DNA from: Achromobacter insolitus
Lineage (GTDB): Bacteria > Pseudomonadota > Gammaproteobacteria > Burkholderiales > Burkholderiaceae_B
Assembly (NCBI RefSeq): GCF_002209555.1
Contig: NZ_NJIF01000015.1
Coordinates: 35,270-99,269, forward strand
Length of the DNA stretch: 64,000 bases
Reading direction: 5' to 3'
Shown piece after piece: positions 1 to 8,077 of this stretch (position 1 is its first letter; the number at the start of each line of letters is the position of its first letter). The notes beneath the pieces are model-generated. The model saw only the letters and a list, made by a program, of their open reading frames with translations, did not search any database and was not told the origin of the DNA. The translations under genes were made by a program, and so were the position numbers.

Positions 1-1260
1 CAGGTGCTTGCCGGTGACGTTGACGAAGGGCATCTGCTCGCCCTGCACCAGATTGTCCTGTCGGATCTCCCAAGGTTCGCGTCCGACCTCACGGGCGATC
101 GCGTCCATCATCAATTCCATGGCGAAGCAGACGCCGGTGCGCGCCACGCCGCGGTAAGGCACGAAGCCCGGCTTGTTGGTGGCCACCGCCCGCGTAACGC
201 AGCGATAGCCCTTGAATGCGTAAGGACCCGGCAGGTTGCCGATGGCCTGCCCGGGCTCCAGGCCGATGGTGAACGGCCAGACCGAATAGGCGCCGCCGTC
301 GATGGTGATCTTGGCGTCCAGCGCCAGCAGCTTGCCTCGACGGTCGGCGTACGCCACCATTTCATAATGGTGTTCGCGCGAATTGGCGCCCGCGGTCAGG
401 TGCTCGCGGCGATCCTCGATGAAACGGAAGGGCCGCTTGAAGGTCTTGGCCAGCCAGGCCACGCACAGCTCTTCCTGCTGCAGCACGCATTTGTAGCCAA
501 AGGCGCCGCCCACGTCGGGCGACACAACCCGCACGCGGCCCTGCTCCAGGTCCAGGCACTGGGCCAGCACGCTGCGGATCATGTGCGGCACCTGCGTGGC
601 GCTGATGACCACCAGTTGATCCGCCTGGTGGTCCCAGTACGCCAGGACCGCCTTGCCTTCCATCGGCACCATGCATTGCCGCGCCAGGTCGATCTTGCGC
701 CGCACGACCACTTCAGCCTGCGCGGCCAGTTCGTCGAACTGCTTGTCGACATTGAGCGTCACGAAGACGTTGTCGCGCCACTGCTCGTGCACGAAATCGC
801 CCTGGGCCGCCTGGGCGCTGGCAACGTCCGCATACACCGGCAGGTCGTCATAGTCGACCTCGATCATCTCGGCGTAGTCTTCTGCCTCGGCGCGGGTCGG
901 CGCGAACACCATGGCGACAGGCTCGCCCACGAAGCGCACCTTGCCCGAGGCCAGTGGCGGCTGGGCCGAGACCTGGTAGGTGGGCAGCGTGGAATCCGCC
1001 ACGATGTCGCGCGCGTCGGCCATGGCCTGACGCACAAACGCCTTGTCCGCGATCTGCTCGGCCACACGCACCGAAGCGATGCGCGCATGTGCCAGCGGGC
1101 TGCGCAGAAAGGCCACCTCGCTCAGCCCGGGCATGGCCATGTCGGCCACGAAATTGCCCTTGCCATGCAAATGGCGCGCGTCTTCCTTGCGCGGCACCCG
1201 CGCGCCCACCCCTTGCGGCTTGCCTGGCCGGCCGTGCGTATCGGCGTTTGCTGTCGTCAT
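1..1260 (-). CDS. Molybdenum hydroxylase (xanthine dehydrogenase family) large subunit, partial
   Basis: This frame is open from an ATG at 1260 to the left edge, giving the first 420 residues of a protein whose family is usually about 750-800 residues. It matches the molybdopterin-binding large subunit of the xanthine dehydrogenase/CO dehydrogenase family: an N-terminal PRKEDARHLHGKGNFVAD stretch, the VGGAFGYK loop and the PYRGVAR segment that replaces the usual YRGAGR. These enzymes hydroxylate N-heterocycles next to the ring nitrogen using water. The start has a GAGG ribosome site and lies 23 bases after the TRAP binding protein gene, so the two form one operon. Context (2,5-dihydroxypyridine pathway) suggests the substrate is picolinate, giving 6-hydroxypicolinate, as PicA does in Alcaligenes faecalis. 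The FAD and 2Fe-2S subunits are not in the window and would lie further left. Substrate is inference; family is firm. Confidence 0.88.
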   Translation of the reverse strand, partial: MTTANADTHGRPGKPQGVGARVPRKEDARHLHGKGNFVADMAMPGLSEVAFLRSPLAHARIASVRVAEQIADKAFVRQAMADARDIVADSTLPTYQVSAQPPLASGKVRFVGEPVAMVFAPTRAEAEDYAEMIEVDYDDLPVYADVASAQAAQGDFVHEQWRDNVFVTLNVDKQFDELAAQAEVVVRRKIDLARQCMVPMEGKAVLAYWDHQADQLVVISATQVPHMIRSVLAQCLDLEQGRVRVVSPDVGGAFGYKCVLQQEELCVAWLAKTFKRPFRFIEDRREHLTAGANSREHHYEMVAYADRRGKLLALDAKITIDGGAYSVWPFTIGLEPGQAIGNLPGPYAFKGYRCVTRAVATNKPGFVPYRGVARTGVCFAMELMMDAIAREVGREPWEIRQDNLVQGEQMPFVNVTGKHL

Positions 1261-1283
1261 GACTACCCTCTGTCTCCTGCTTG

Positions 1284-2387
1284 TTACTTGGCCTGGGCCT
1301 TCGCCACGGCGGCGAAGGTGTAGTTGTCCAGCGGACTTTCAGCCACGCGGAACCAGCCCGCCTGCTCGGCCTGGAACTTCTTCCAGTCGGGGAAGATCGC
1401 GGCGAAATCCGGGTTCTTGGCCGAGAGTTCGGTCCATAGCTCCTGCGAAGCGTTGTATGCCGCGTCCATGACTTCCTTGGGGAAGAAGCTGACTTTGGCG
1501 CCGCCGGCGATCAGCTTACGCAGCGCCAGCGGGTTGCGCGCATCGTAGTGGGCCAGCATGCGCATGGTCTGTTCGCCTGCCGCCGCCTCGAAAGCAGCCT
1601 GGTAGGCCGGGGGCAAGGCCTCCCAGGCCTTGTCGTGCACCATGCTGGTGATCGAGGCGCTGCCTTCGAACCAGCCCGGCGAGTAGTAATACGGCGCCAC
1701 CTTGTTGAAGCCGAGCTTCTCGTCGTCGTACGGGCCGATCCATTCGGCGGCGTCGATGGTGCCCTTTTCCAGCGCCGGGTAGATGTCGCCCGGCGGGATC
1801 TGCTGCGGCACCGCGCCCAGCTTGGAGAGCACCATGCCGCCTATGCCGCCGATGCGCATGTTCAGGCCCTTGAGGTCGGCGACGGATTTGATTTCCTTGC
1901 GATACCAGCCGCCCATCTGCACGCCGACGTTGCCACAGACGTGGTTGACGATGTTGTACTTCTTATAGAGCTCGCGCAGCATCTTCATGCCGCCGCCGTA
2001 GTGGATCCAGGCGTTGTGCTGGCGCGCGCTCAGGCCGAAAGACAGGCCGGTATCGAAAGTCAGCGCCGTGTTCTTGCCGATGTAGGCCGTGCTAAGCACG
2101 TGATTGCATTCCACCGTGCCATTGCTGACCGCGTCCATGTTCTGCGCCGCGGGCACCAGTTCGCCGCCGGGAAAGGCGCGGATCTCGAACTTGCCTTCGG
2201 TCAGCTGCGCCACGCGCTTGCAGAGGTCTTCGGCCGAACCGTAGATGGTGTCCAGGCTCTTGGGCCAGCTGGTGGACATGCGCCAGCGCACCGATGGCGC
2301 GGATTGCGCGACGGCGGGCATGCCCAGGGTGGCGAGGCCAGCGCCGGCTGCGCCGGCGGCTTGTGCGAGGAAACGGCGTCGTTGCAT
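1284..2387 (-). CDS. TRAP-type substrate-binding protein (DctP family), Tat-exported
   Basis: A 367-residue periplasmic binding protein of the TRAP transporter family. It opens with a twin-arginine signal (MQRRRFLAQAAGAAGAG, cleavage near AVAQSA), followed by the SWPKSLDTIYG and FEIRAFPGGELVPA stretches typical of the DctP/TakP group that binds keto acids and other carboxylates. It is the first gene of the leftward operon with the molybdenum hydroxylase. No DctQ or DctM membrane subunit is visible, so it must share membrane partners or have them beyond the left edge. Because its promoter region carries two copies of the pyridine-regulon operator, it is likely to bind the pyridine carboxylate or a pathway acid. 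The ligand is inferred only. Confidence 0.9.
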   Translation of the reverse strand: MQRRRFLAQAAGAAGAGLATLGMPAVAQSAPSVRWRMSTSWPKSLDTIYGSAEDLCKRVAQLTEGKFEIRAFPGGELVPAAQNMDAVSNGTVECNHVLSTAYIGKNTALTFDTGLSFGLSARQHNAWIHYGGGMKMLRELYKKYNIVNHVCGNVGVQMGGWYRKEIKSVADLKGLNMRIGGIGGMVLSKLGAVPQQIPPGDIYPALEKGTIDAAEWIGPYDDEKLGFNKVAPYYYSPGWFEGSASITSMVHDKAWEALPPAYQAAFEAAAGEQTMRMLAHYDARNPLALRKLIAGGAKVSFFPKEVMDAAYNASQELWTELSAKNPDFAAIFPDWKKFQAEQAGWFRVAESPLDNYTFAAVAKAQAK

Positions 2388-2472
2388 TCATTGCTCCCGA
2401 TCTGATTCGATTGAGTCCCCTTGGACCCACCTCAACTCATGCCAACGCCGCTCGCGTACACCCGAAAAAACG

Positions 2473-2504
2473 TTAGCACACTGAATTGTTGATCAGCATA
2501 CTGA
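2473..2504. promoter_or_regulatory. Operator pair for the TRAP/molybdenum hydroxylase operon
   Basis: Two copies of the 12-bp inverted repeat: TTAGCACACTGA at 2473-2484 and TCAGCATACTGA at 2493-2504. Their starts are exactly 20 bases apart, which puts both on about the same DNA face. They lie 86-117 bases upstream of the start codon at 2387. The same motif stands before the MarR gene and the other pyridine operons, so a MarR repressor is the likely binder. Confidence 0.75.
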
Positions 2505-2742
2505 CAGTAATTTTGAGTGTCAACAAGGTAAATCCCCACTCCCGGCACCCGCGAAACGCCTGGGTTTACACCGATTTCGGCGACATTTCGCGCGCAGTCT
2601 TCAGGCGGTTTGCGGGTACTCCTTTCATACAGCGGACACTCGCTCTCGCGAGCCTGAACAGGCGTGCATAATAGGCCCGCGCCGCCAGCCGCCAGCCTGC
2701 CGCCTGTCGGGGAAATCCCTAGCTCCTGACTTGTTTTTTTAA

Positions 2743-2776
2743 GCAGTACACTGACGACAATTACTCAGCATACTGA
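2743..2776. promoter_or_regulatory. Operator pair for the Rieske oxygenase operon
   Basis: GCAGTACACTGA at 2743-2754 and TCAGCATACTGA at 2765-2776, starts 22 bases apart. The second copy ends only 13 bases before the ferredoxin start codon at 2790, so a bound repressor would overlap the transcription start or leader. The second copy is identical to the one at 2493. Confidence 0.75.
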
Positions 2777-2789
2777 CTAGCGAGTTGAT

Positions 2790-3104
2790 ATGAACTGGAT
2801 CCGCATTGCCTCTACCGACCAACTGACCGAAGACGACGAGGTGATCCCCGTCGCCGCCGGCGAAAAGCAGCTGGCGCTGTATCGCAGCGAAGGCGAGTTC
2901 TACGCCTCCGACAACGTCTGTACGCACGCCTACGCGCTGCTGTCCGACGGTTACCTGGAGGACGGCTGCATCGAATGCCCGTTGCACCAGGCCAAATTCG
3001 ATATCCGCACCGGCCAGGCCATGTGCGCGCCCGCAACCAGCGACATCCGCGTCTATCCGGTCAAAGTCGAAGGCCAGGACATCTACGCCAACCTGCAAGG
3101 CTGA
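2790..3104 (+). CDS. Rieske [2Fe-2S] ferredoxin of a ring-hydroxylating oxygenase
   Basis: A 104-residue soluble ferredoxin with one Rieske centre: C44-x-H46 and C63-x-x-H66 (CTHAY ... CIECPLH). It passes electrons from the reductase encoded next to the terminal oxygenase encoded third. Length and motif spacing match the small ferredoxins of naphthalene- and anthranilate-type dioxygenases. It is the first gene of the rightward operon; its stop is two bases from the reductase start. The function as electron carrier is firm. Assignment to a 6-hydroxypicolinate 3-monooxygenase (PicB-type, multi-component) rests on the surrounding pathway genes. Confidence 0.93.
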   Translation: MNWIRIASTDQLTEDDEVIPVAAGEKQLALYRSEGEFYASDNVCTHAYALLSDGYLEDGCIECPLHQAKFDIRTGQAMCAPATSDIRVYPVKVEGQDIYANLQG

Positions 3105-3106
3105 CC

Positions 3107-4405
3107 ATGGCTGACGCGGACTCGATCCTCATCATCGGCGCCGGCCAGACCGGCGCGGTGGCGGCCGCGGCGCTGCGCGACCTGGGCCACGAAGGTCCTA
3201 TCACGCTGATCGGCCGGGAAGCGCACGCGCCCTATGAACGCCCGCCGCTATCCAAAGACGTATTGCACGCGCCCGGCGCGCACGGCCAGACGGCCGTGCA
3301 TCCCGAGGACTTCTACGAACGGCAGCGCGTCACGCTGCTGACCGGCACCGAGGCCGTGCAGATCGACCCTGCCCGCCGCCTGGTCCGGCTGGCCGATGGC
3401 CGCGACCTTCCTTATAGCCGCTGCCTGCTTGCCACCGGTGGAAGCGCGCGCGAATTGCCCAGCCTGCCGCGCGGCACGCCGGGCGTGCACTACATCAGGA
3501 CGCTGGACGACGCGGCGGCGCTGCGCGCCGGCCTTATACCGCAAGCCCGAGTCGCCGTCATCGGCGGCGGCTTCCTGGGCCTGGAGGTCGCATCCACCGC
3601 GCGCGCGCTGGGCGCGGAGGTCACCGTACTGGAAAGCGCGCCGCGCCTGCTGGAACGCGTATTGCCTCCCGCCCTGTCGGACTGGCTGGCGGAACGCGCC
3701 CGCCACGCCGGGGTGGACCTGCGCCTGGGCGCGCGCATCGCCCGCAGCGGCTGGCAGCCTCACGCGGACGCCACGGTCCGCCACCAGGCGCGCTTCGCCA
3801 TTGAACTGCAGGACGCGGACACGATAGCGGCCGACGTCGTGGTGGTGGCAATCGGCCTGGTGCCGGAGGTGTCCCTGGCCGCCCAGGCCGGACTGGCGCT
3901 GGACCCCGCCAATGGCGGTATCCAGGTCGACGCCGCCTGCCGCAGCAGCGACCCCTACCTGTATGCCGCAGGCGATTGCGCCAGCCAGCACCGCCGCCAC
4001 CTCAACCAGGCCATGCGCCTGGAGTCCTGGCAGAACGCCAATGAACAGGCGCGCGCCGCCGCCGCGGGCATGCTGGGCAAGCCCGCCCCCGCCGAACCCT
4101 ATCCCTGGTTCTGGACGGATCAGTATGGCTGCAACGTGCAGATGCTGGGCCTGCCACAGCCGGATCTCGTCTACGCCTGCCGCGGCGTGCCGCAAGCGCA
4201 GGCCGAAGCGCCCAAGTTCATCTGGCTCGGCCACCGCGACGGCGTGCCGGTGCATGCCATTGCCATCAACGCGGGCGGCGACCTGCGCCAGCTGCGCGTG
4301 CTGTTCGAACAAGGCATCGCCATCGACCCGCAGCGGTACGCCGACGAGACCGTGGCGCTCAAGCCCCTGGTCAAGTCCTGCCAGCAGAACGCCGCCGCGT
4401 CCTGA
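3107..4405 (+). CDS. Ferredoxin reductase, FAD/NAD(P)H-dependent
   Basis: A 432-residue reductase of the BphA4/AndAa type that feeds NAD(P)H electrons to the Rieske ferredoxin. An N-terminal FAD fold (ILIIGAGQTGAVAAAALRD), an APYERPPLSK motif, a second dinucleotide fold (VAVIGGGFLGLEVAS) for NAD(P)H, and the YAAGDCA FAD-binding strand are all present, followed by the reductase C-terminal domain from about residue 320. The ATG at 3107 is chosen because it follows the ferredoxin stop by two bases and gives the standard N-terminus; upstream in-frame sequence overlaps the ferredoxin gene. It is the second of four co-oriented genes that form one oxygenase system. Confidence 0.93.
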   Translation: MADADSILIIGAGQTGAVAAAALRDLGHEGPITLIGREAHAPYERPPLSKDVLHAPGAHGQTAVHPEDFYERQRVTLLTGTEAVQIDPARRLVRLADGRDLPYSRCLLATGGSARELPSLPRGTPGVHYIRTLDDAAALRAGLIPQARVAVIGGGFLGLEVASTARALGAEVTVLESAPRLLERVLPPALSDWLAERARHAGVDLRLGARIARSGWQPHADATVRHQARFAIELQDADTIAADVVVVAIGLVPEVSLAAQAGLALDPANGGIQVDAACRSSDPYLYAAGDCASQHRRHLNQAMRLESWQNANEQARAAAAGMLGKPAPAEPYPWFWTDQYGCNVQMLGLPQPDLVYACRGVPQAQAEAPKFIWLGHRDGVPVHAIAINAGGDLRQLRVLFEQGIAIDPQRYADETVALKPLVKSCQQNAAAS

Positions 4406-4442
4406 ACTCCAATTACCGCCCCCGCATCGACAGGAGCTTTTC

Positions 4443-5732
4443 ATGTATCAATCGCAAACCGTCATCGGCCTCACGATGGCGTCCAAGGACACCGCCCTGG
4501 CCGACTGTGTCTGGCCCGAAGACGCGCTGCACTACATTCCGGACTGGGTCTACACCAGCCGCGCGGTGTACGACCAGGAAGTCGAGAAAATCTTCCACGG
4601 CAAAACCTGGAATTACGTGGCCCTGGAAGCCGAGCTGCCAAATCCCGGCGACTACAAGCGGTCCTACGTGGGGCCGACCCCGGTGGTGGTCTCGCGCGCC
4701 GAGGACGGTTCGGTCAACGTCTTCGAAAACCGCTGCGCCCACCGCGGCGCGGAGTTCTGCCGCAACAGCCAGGGCAATGCCAAGGAGTTCGTCTGCCCCT
4801 ACCACCAGTGGTCCTATGACCTGAAGGGCAATCTGCAAGGCATTCCCTTCAAACGCGGCGTGAATCGCGAAGGCGGCATGCCCAAGGACTTCAAGAACGA
4901 AGAACACGGCCTGCGCAAGCTGCGCGTCACCACGCGCAACGGCGTCATCTTCGCGTCCTACAGCGACGAAGTCGAACCCATCGAGGAATACCTGACGCCC
5001 GAGATCCTGGCAGATTTCGATACCGTCTTCCCGGGCAAGAAGCTCAAGATCCACGGCTACTACCGCAATGAACTGCCGTGCAACTGGAAGATGTACCACG
5101 AGAATCTGAAGGATCCGTACCACGCCACGCTGCTGCACTCGTTCCTGGTGGTGTTCGGGCTGCTCGTAGCGGGCAACAAGTCCGCCATGCTGGTCGATCC
5201 GGTGCACGGGCGCCACGGCACCATGGCCTCGGCCAAGAGCGAAGACAAGTACGCCAACGTCAGCGAAGAAAACAAGAAGGAGATGCGCTCCTTCCACGAC
5301 GGCCTGCACCTGCAGGACGACCGCTTCCTGGAGTTCGTCAAGGAATTCGATTCGCCGTGGTCGGTCACCATGCAAACCGTGTGGCCCAACCTCATCGTGC
5401 AGCGCGAAATGAACACGCTGGGCGTGCGCCAGATCGTGCCCAATGGCCCGGACAGCATGATCATGCAGTGGACCATGTTCGGCTACGAGGACGACACGCC
5501 CGAAATGGAACGTCACCGCCTGCGCCAGGGCAACCTGATGGGTCCGGCCGGATTCCTCGGCCTGGAAGACAACGAAGCGATGAAGTTCGTGCAGGAAGGC
5601 GTGCGCCGCGCCAGCACCGACGTCAATGTGCTGAAGCTGGAATCCGGCAAGCAAGGCACTTCCAACACGCTGATTTCGGAAGCCGCCATCCGCTCCATGT
5701 ACAGCTACTACCGCGGCGTGATGGGCTTTTGA
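4443..5732 (+). CDS. Rieske non-heme iron oxygenase, large (alpha) subunit, salicylate/anthranilate type
   Basis: A 429-residue terminal oxygenase alpha subunit. The Rieske centre is C98-x-H100 (CAHRG) and C118-x-x-H121 (CPYHQW). The mononuclear iron site is visible as D224, H227 and H232 (LKDPYHATLLH), with N221 as part of the bridge between the two centres. The NLKDPYHATLLHSF stretch is typical of the NagG/AndAc branch acting on hydroxylated or carboxylated monocyclic substrates. The ATG at 4443 follows an AGGAG ribosome site. In this setting the substrate is probably 6-hydroxypicolinate, with 3,6-dihydroxypicolinate as product, as described for PicB in Alcaligenes faecalis. The substrate cannot be read from sequence alone. 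Confidence 0.92.
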   Translation: MYQSQTVIGLTMASKDTALADCVWPEDALHYIPDWVYTSRAVYDQEVEKIFHGKTWNYVALEAELPNPGDYKRSYVGPTPVVVSRAEDGSVNVFENRCAHRGAEFCRNSQGNAKEFVCPYHQWSYDLKGNLQGIPFKRGVNREGGMPKDFKNEEHGLRKLRVTTRNGVIFASYSDEVEPIEEYLTPEILADFDTVFPGKKLKIHGYYRNELPCNWKMYHENLKDPYHATLLHSFLVVFGLLVAGNKSAMLVDPVHGRHGTMASAKSEDKYANVSEENKKEMRSFHDGLHLQDDRFLEFVKEFDSPWSVTMQTVWPNLIVQREMNTLGVRQIVPNGPDSMIMQWTMFGYEDDTPEMERHRLRQGNLMGPAGFLGLEDNEAMKFVQEGVRRASTDVNVLKLESGKQGTSNTLISEAAIRSMYSYYRGVMGF

Positions 5733-5749
5733 GGCAGGAACCGAGAAAC

Positions 5750-6268
5750 ATGAGAACCCGATTCGAATTTTCCCCCCGCAAGATCGATCCCGCCCGCGCC
5801 ATTGCCCTGCGCCAGGAGATCGAGGAGTTCCACGCCGACTACTGCGCCACCCTGGACGCAGGTCAGGTCGAGGCCTGGCCGGACTTCTTTACCGAAGACG
5901 GCCTGTACCGCGTCACCGCGCGCGAGAACGCCGAACTGGGCCTGCCGGTGGGTCTGGTCTATTCCGAAGGCCGGGCCATGATGCATGACCGCGCCGTGGC
6001 CATCTCGCGCACTCAGATGTTCGCGCCGCGCTACATGCTGCACCTGGTCAGCAATACCCGCGTCATCAGCGAATCCGCCAATGGCGAGATCGAATCCCAG
6101 GCTGCGTTCATGCTCATGCAGACGCTGGTGGAAGGCCCCACCACACTGCATCTGGCCGGCACCTACTATGACCGCTACCTGCGGCAGGATGGCGTGCTCA
6201 AGCTGAAGGAGCGCCAGGTGGTGTATGACACCACCATCCTCGCCAACGACCTGGTCTATCCAGTCTAG
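5750..6268 (+). CDS. Ring-hydroxylating oxygenase small (beta) subunit
   Basis: A 172-residue structural beta subunit with the SnoaL/NTF2-like fold expected for Rieske dioxygenases: IEEFHADYCATLD near the N-terminus, then FFTEDGLYRVTARENAELG and the C-terminal LKLKERQVVYDTT strand. It forms an alpha3beta3 hexamer with the preceding subunit and carries no cofactor. It starts 17 bases after the alpha subunit and is the last gene of the operon; a strong terminator follows. Confidence 0.93.
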   Translation: MRTRFEFSPRKIDPARAIALRQEIEEFHADYCATLDAGQVEAWPDFFTEDGLYRVTARENAELGLPVGLVYSEGRAMMHDRAVAISRTQMFAPRYMLHLVSNTRVISESANGEIESQAAFMLMQTLVEGPTTLHLAGTYYDRYLRQDGVLKLKERQVVYDTTILANDLVYPV

Positions 6269-6284
6269 AAGTAGAAACGCCAGT

Positions 6285-6322
6285 AAAAATGGGGTTGCGC
6301 CTCGCGGTGCAACCCCTTTTTT
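6285..6322. terminator. Bidirectional intrinsic terminator
   Basis: Stem GGGGTTGC (6291-6298) pairs with GCAACCCC (6309-6316) around a 10-base loop. Six Ts follow on the plus strand. An A-run at 6285-6289 gives a U-tract for the opposite strand. It separates the converging oxygenase and nicF operons. Confidence 0.88.
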
Positions 6323-6344
6323 CGTGGCGGCGCCAGGCGCCGCT

Positions 6345-6965
6345 TCAGGCCTGCGTGGCGCGCAAGGCTTCGTCCCGCGTCAGCACGGTGGCGTACTTCT
6401 GCTGCATATCGAATAGATTGGCCTCATGCGGGCCAATGGCGCGGTCGCCCACGCAGTCCGACACCACCAGGGGCCGGAACCCGTACTGCATGGCATCCAC
6501 GACGCTGGCGCGCACGCAACCGCTGGTGACCGCCCCCGCAACCAGCAGCGTCTGCACCCCGCGCTGCGCCAGCCAGGCCGCCAGGCTGGTGCCGAAGAAC
6601 GCCGAGGGCACGGTCTTGCGCACGACCAGTTCGCCTGCCGCGGGCGCGAGTTGCGGCACGATGGCGCTGTTGTGGTCCGCTTCCTTCAAGGTCAACATGC
6701 CCGGGACCTTGAGCGTGAAGATGTTGTGGTCCGCGTCGTCGTCGGCGAACACGATGCGGCTGTGCGCCACCGGCCAGCCTTGCTTGCGCGCATGCGCCAG
6801 CAATCCGATCGTCTGCTCGATGGCCTGCGGGATGTTGCCGCCGCCGAACACCGCCGGGTCCGCGAAGCCGTTGACCAGGTCCACGATCAGCAGGCCGTAG
6901 GGAGCCTTGGGCGCCATGGACGCGCCGAAGCCCTGACGTTCATAGGCCGAGATATCGTCATTCAT
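6345..6965 (-). CDS. nicF: Maleamate amidohydrolase (isochorismatase/cysteine hydrolase family)
   Basis: A 206-residue cysteine amidase that hydrolyses maleamate to maleate and ammonia, the last ring-nitrogen step of the pathway. The catalytic triad falls at D29 (VDLVNGF), K117 (RKTVPS) and C150 (TSGCVRAS), the positions reported for NicF of Pseudomonas putida. I start at the ATG at 6965; the longer open frame upstream overlaps the nicX gene. It is the last gene of the leftward picC-nicD-nicX-nicF operon, 31 bases after nicX. Equivalent to picF in picolinate degraders. Confidence 0.92.
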   Translation of the reverse strand: MNDDISAYERQGFGASMAPKAPYGLLIVDLVNGFADPAVFGGGNIPQAIEQTIGLLAHARKQGWPVAHSRIVFADDDADHNIFTLKVPGMLTLKEADHNSAIVPQLAPAAGELVVRKTVPSAFFGTSLAAWLAQRGVQTLLVAGAVTSGCVRASVVDAMQYGFRPLVVSDCVGDRAIGPHEANLFDMQQKYATVLTRDEALRATQA

Positions 6966-6996
6966 GTGTGGAATTCCTTGAGCGATGATTGCTTGC

Positions 6997-8046
6997 CTAG
7001 GCCTGGGAGCCGGCGCCGTCCAGCACCTTGCCCTGGCGCACCACGTCCTCTCCGTCCAGCCGCACGGTGCAGCCGCGCAACGGGATGTCGATATGGCAGG
7101 TCGTGGTGCGGTTGCCGCCGGCCTCATTGTTGGGGCCCAGCGAAAACAGGAAGTTGCCCTCGTAGGCCCGCGCGTCCATTCCTATGGTGGCTTCGCGGTC
7201 GTACAGGCCCAGCGTGGTCCAGTGCGCGCGCGGCTGCAGCCCCCACCCGATGTGGGAGATCGCGTAGGCTTCCGGATCCCTGAACGAGGCCACGTACTCC
7301 CGCAGCAGCTCGGCATCGACGCCGCCGTCGATGCGCGTGGCGTAGCCATTCTCTACCGTCAGCTCAATCGCCGAGCGCACATAGAGCTTCTGCGGCAGCA
7401 GGATATCGCCCACGTCGATCACGATCTTGCCATTGGCGCCGCCTTCGTTCGGCCAGGTCAGCACAAAGCCGCTGGGCCAGTGATCCCAGCGCCCCGGTTC
7501 ATCGACAAAGCCATATTCGCTGATGGCGGGAAACTCGCCCAGCGGGCAGCGCAGATCCGTGCCCGCTTCCGACACCACGCTCATCTCACGCGCCGTGCCG
7601 ATACGAGCGGCCGCGGCCTTGACCCGCTGGCGATCGGCCTCGGTCGGCACCAATCGCGCCAGCACCTCGGGCGGCTCCACCGCCAGCAGGATCTTGGTTC
7701 CCGTGGCCAGGATTTCGTGCTGTTCCGGCGAGAACAGCAACGTCATCAGGTCCAGCACCAGATCGCTTTCCTTCAGCGCCGCGATGGCGGCCTTGTTCCC
7801 GGTGAGCGGAGTGGTGCCCAGATAGGCCAGCGAATCCCGGCTGAGCGCGCGTTCGCCGTTGACGGGCGGCAGGTCCAGGCGGTTCACGACGGCGCCCATG
7901 GATTGCGTCGCGATCAGCGCCGTGGCCAGAGTTTGTGGGTGGGTCGCCGCGCTGGTCAGCACCGTAACGGTCTGCCCCGCCTGCAGCTTGGACAGGGTCA
8001 GCACCTGTTGCCAGGCCTTCACCATTTCGTAGTCGCTTATAGGCAT
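6997..8046 (-). CDS. nicX: 2,5-dihydroxypyridine 5,6-dioxygenase
   Basis: A 349-residue Fe(II) ring-cleaving dioxygenase that opens 2,5-dihydroxypyridine to N-formylmaleamate. The iron ligands known for P. putida NicX (H265, H318, D320) fall at exactly those positions here: SHIGWG and CHIDIP. Length matches the family (about 350). This enzyme belongs to the leucyl-aminopeptidase-like M29 fold, not to the classic extradiol dioxygenases. It lies between nicD and nicF and shows that the pathway of this cluster runs through 2,5-dihydroxypyridine. Called picD in picolinate clusters. Confidence 0.96.
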   Translation of the reverse strand: MPISDYEMVKAWQQVLTLSKLQAGQTVTVLTSAATHPQTLATALIATQSMGAVVNRLDLPPVNGERALSRDSLAYLGTTPLTGNKAAIAALKESDLVLDLMTLLFSPEQHEILATGTKILLAVEPPEVLARLVPTEADRQRVKAAAARIGTAREMSVVSEAGTDLRCPLGEFPAISEYGFVDEPGRWDHWPSGFVLTWPNEGGANGKIVIDVGDILLPQKLYVRSAIELTVENGYATRIDGGVDAELLREYVASFRDPEAYAISHIGWGLQPRAHWTTLGLYDREATIGMDARAYEGNFLFSLGPNNEAGGNRTTTCHIDIPLRGCTVRLDGEDVVRQGKVLDGAGSQA

Positions 8047-8077
8047 GATGTCCTCCTTGCTTGACAGCCCGCGCGCG

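Larger units (their letters stand above)
2388..2789. other. Divergent control region between the two pyridine-catabolic operons
   Basis: A 402-base gene-free stretch between a leftward operon (start codon at 2387) and a rightward operon (start codon at 2790). It is more AT-rich near both ends than the flanking genes. Two operator copies lie near each end (2473-2504 and 2743-2776). A short open frame starting at 2486 begins inside an operator and has no family resemblance, so I do not call it a gene. A run of seven Ts at 2733-2740 precedes the right-hand operator pair. Nothing else recognisable was seen in the middle, roughly 2520-2730. Confidence 0.7.

Noticed and set aside
4..1323. 439-codon plus-strand frame at the left edge
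   Set aside because: Antisense to the molybdenum hydroxylase large subunit, whose minus-strand frame is open from 1260 to the edge and carries family motifs.
2486..2671. 61-codon frame in the control region
   Set aside because: Starts inside an operator copy, has no ribosome site and no recognisable sequence.
4413..5654. 413-codon minus-strand frame opposite the Rieske alpha subunit
   Set aside because: No motifs; the plus-strand gene has complete Rieske and iron sites.
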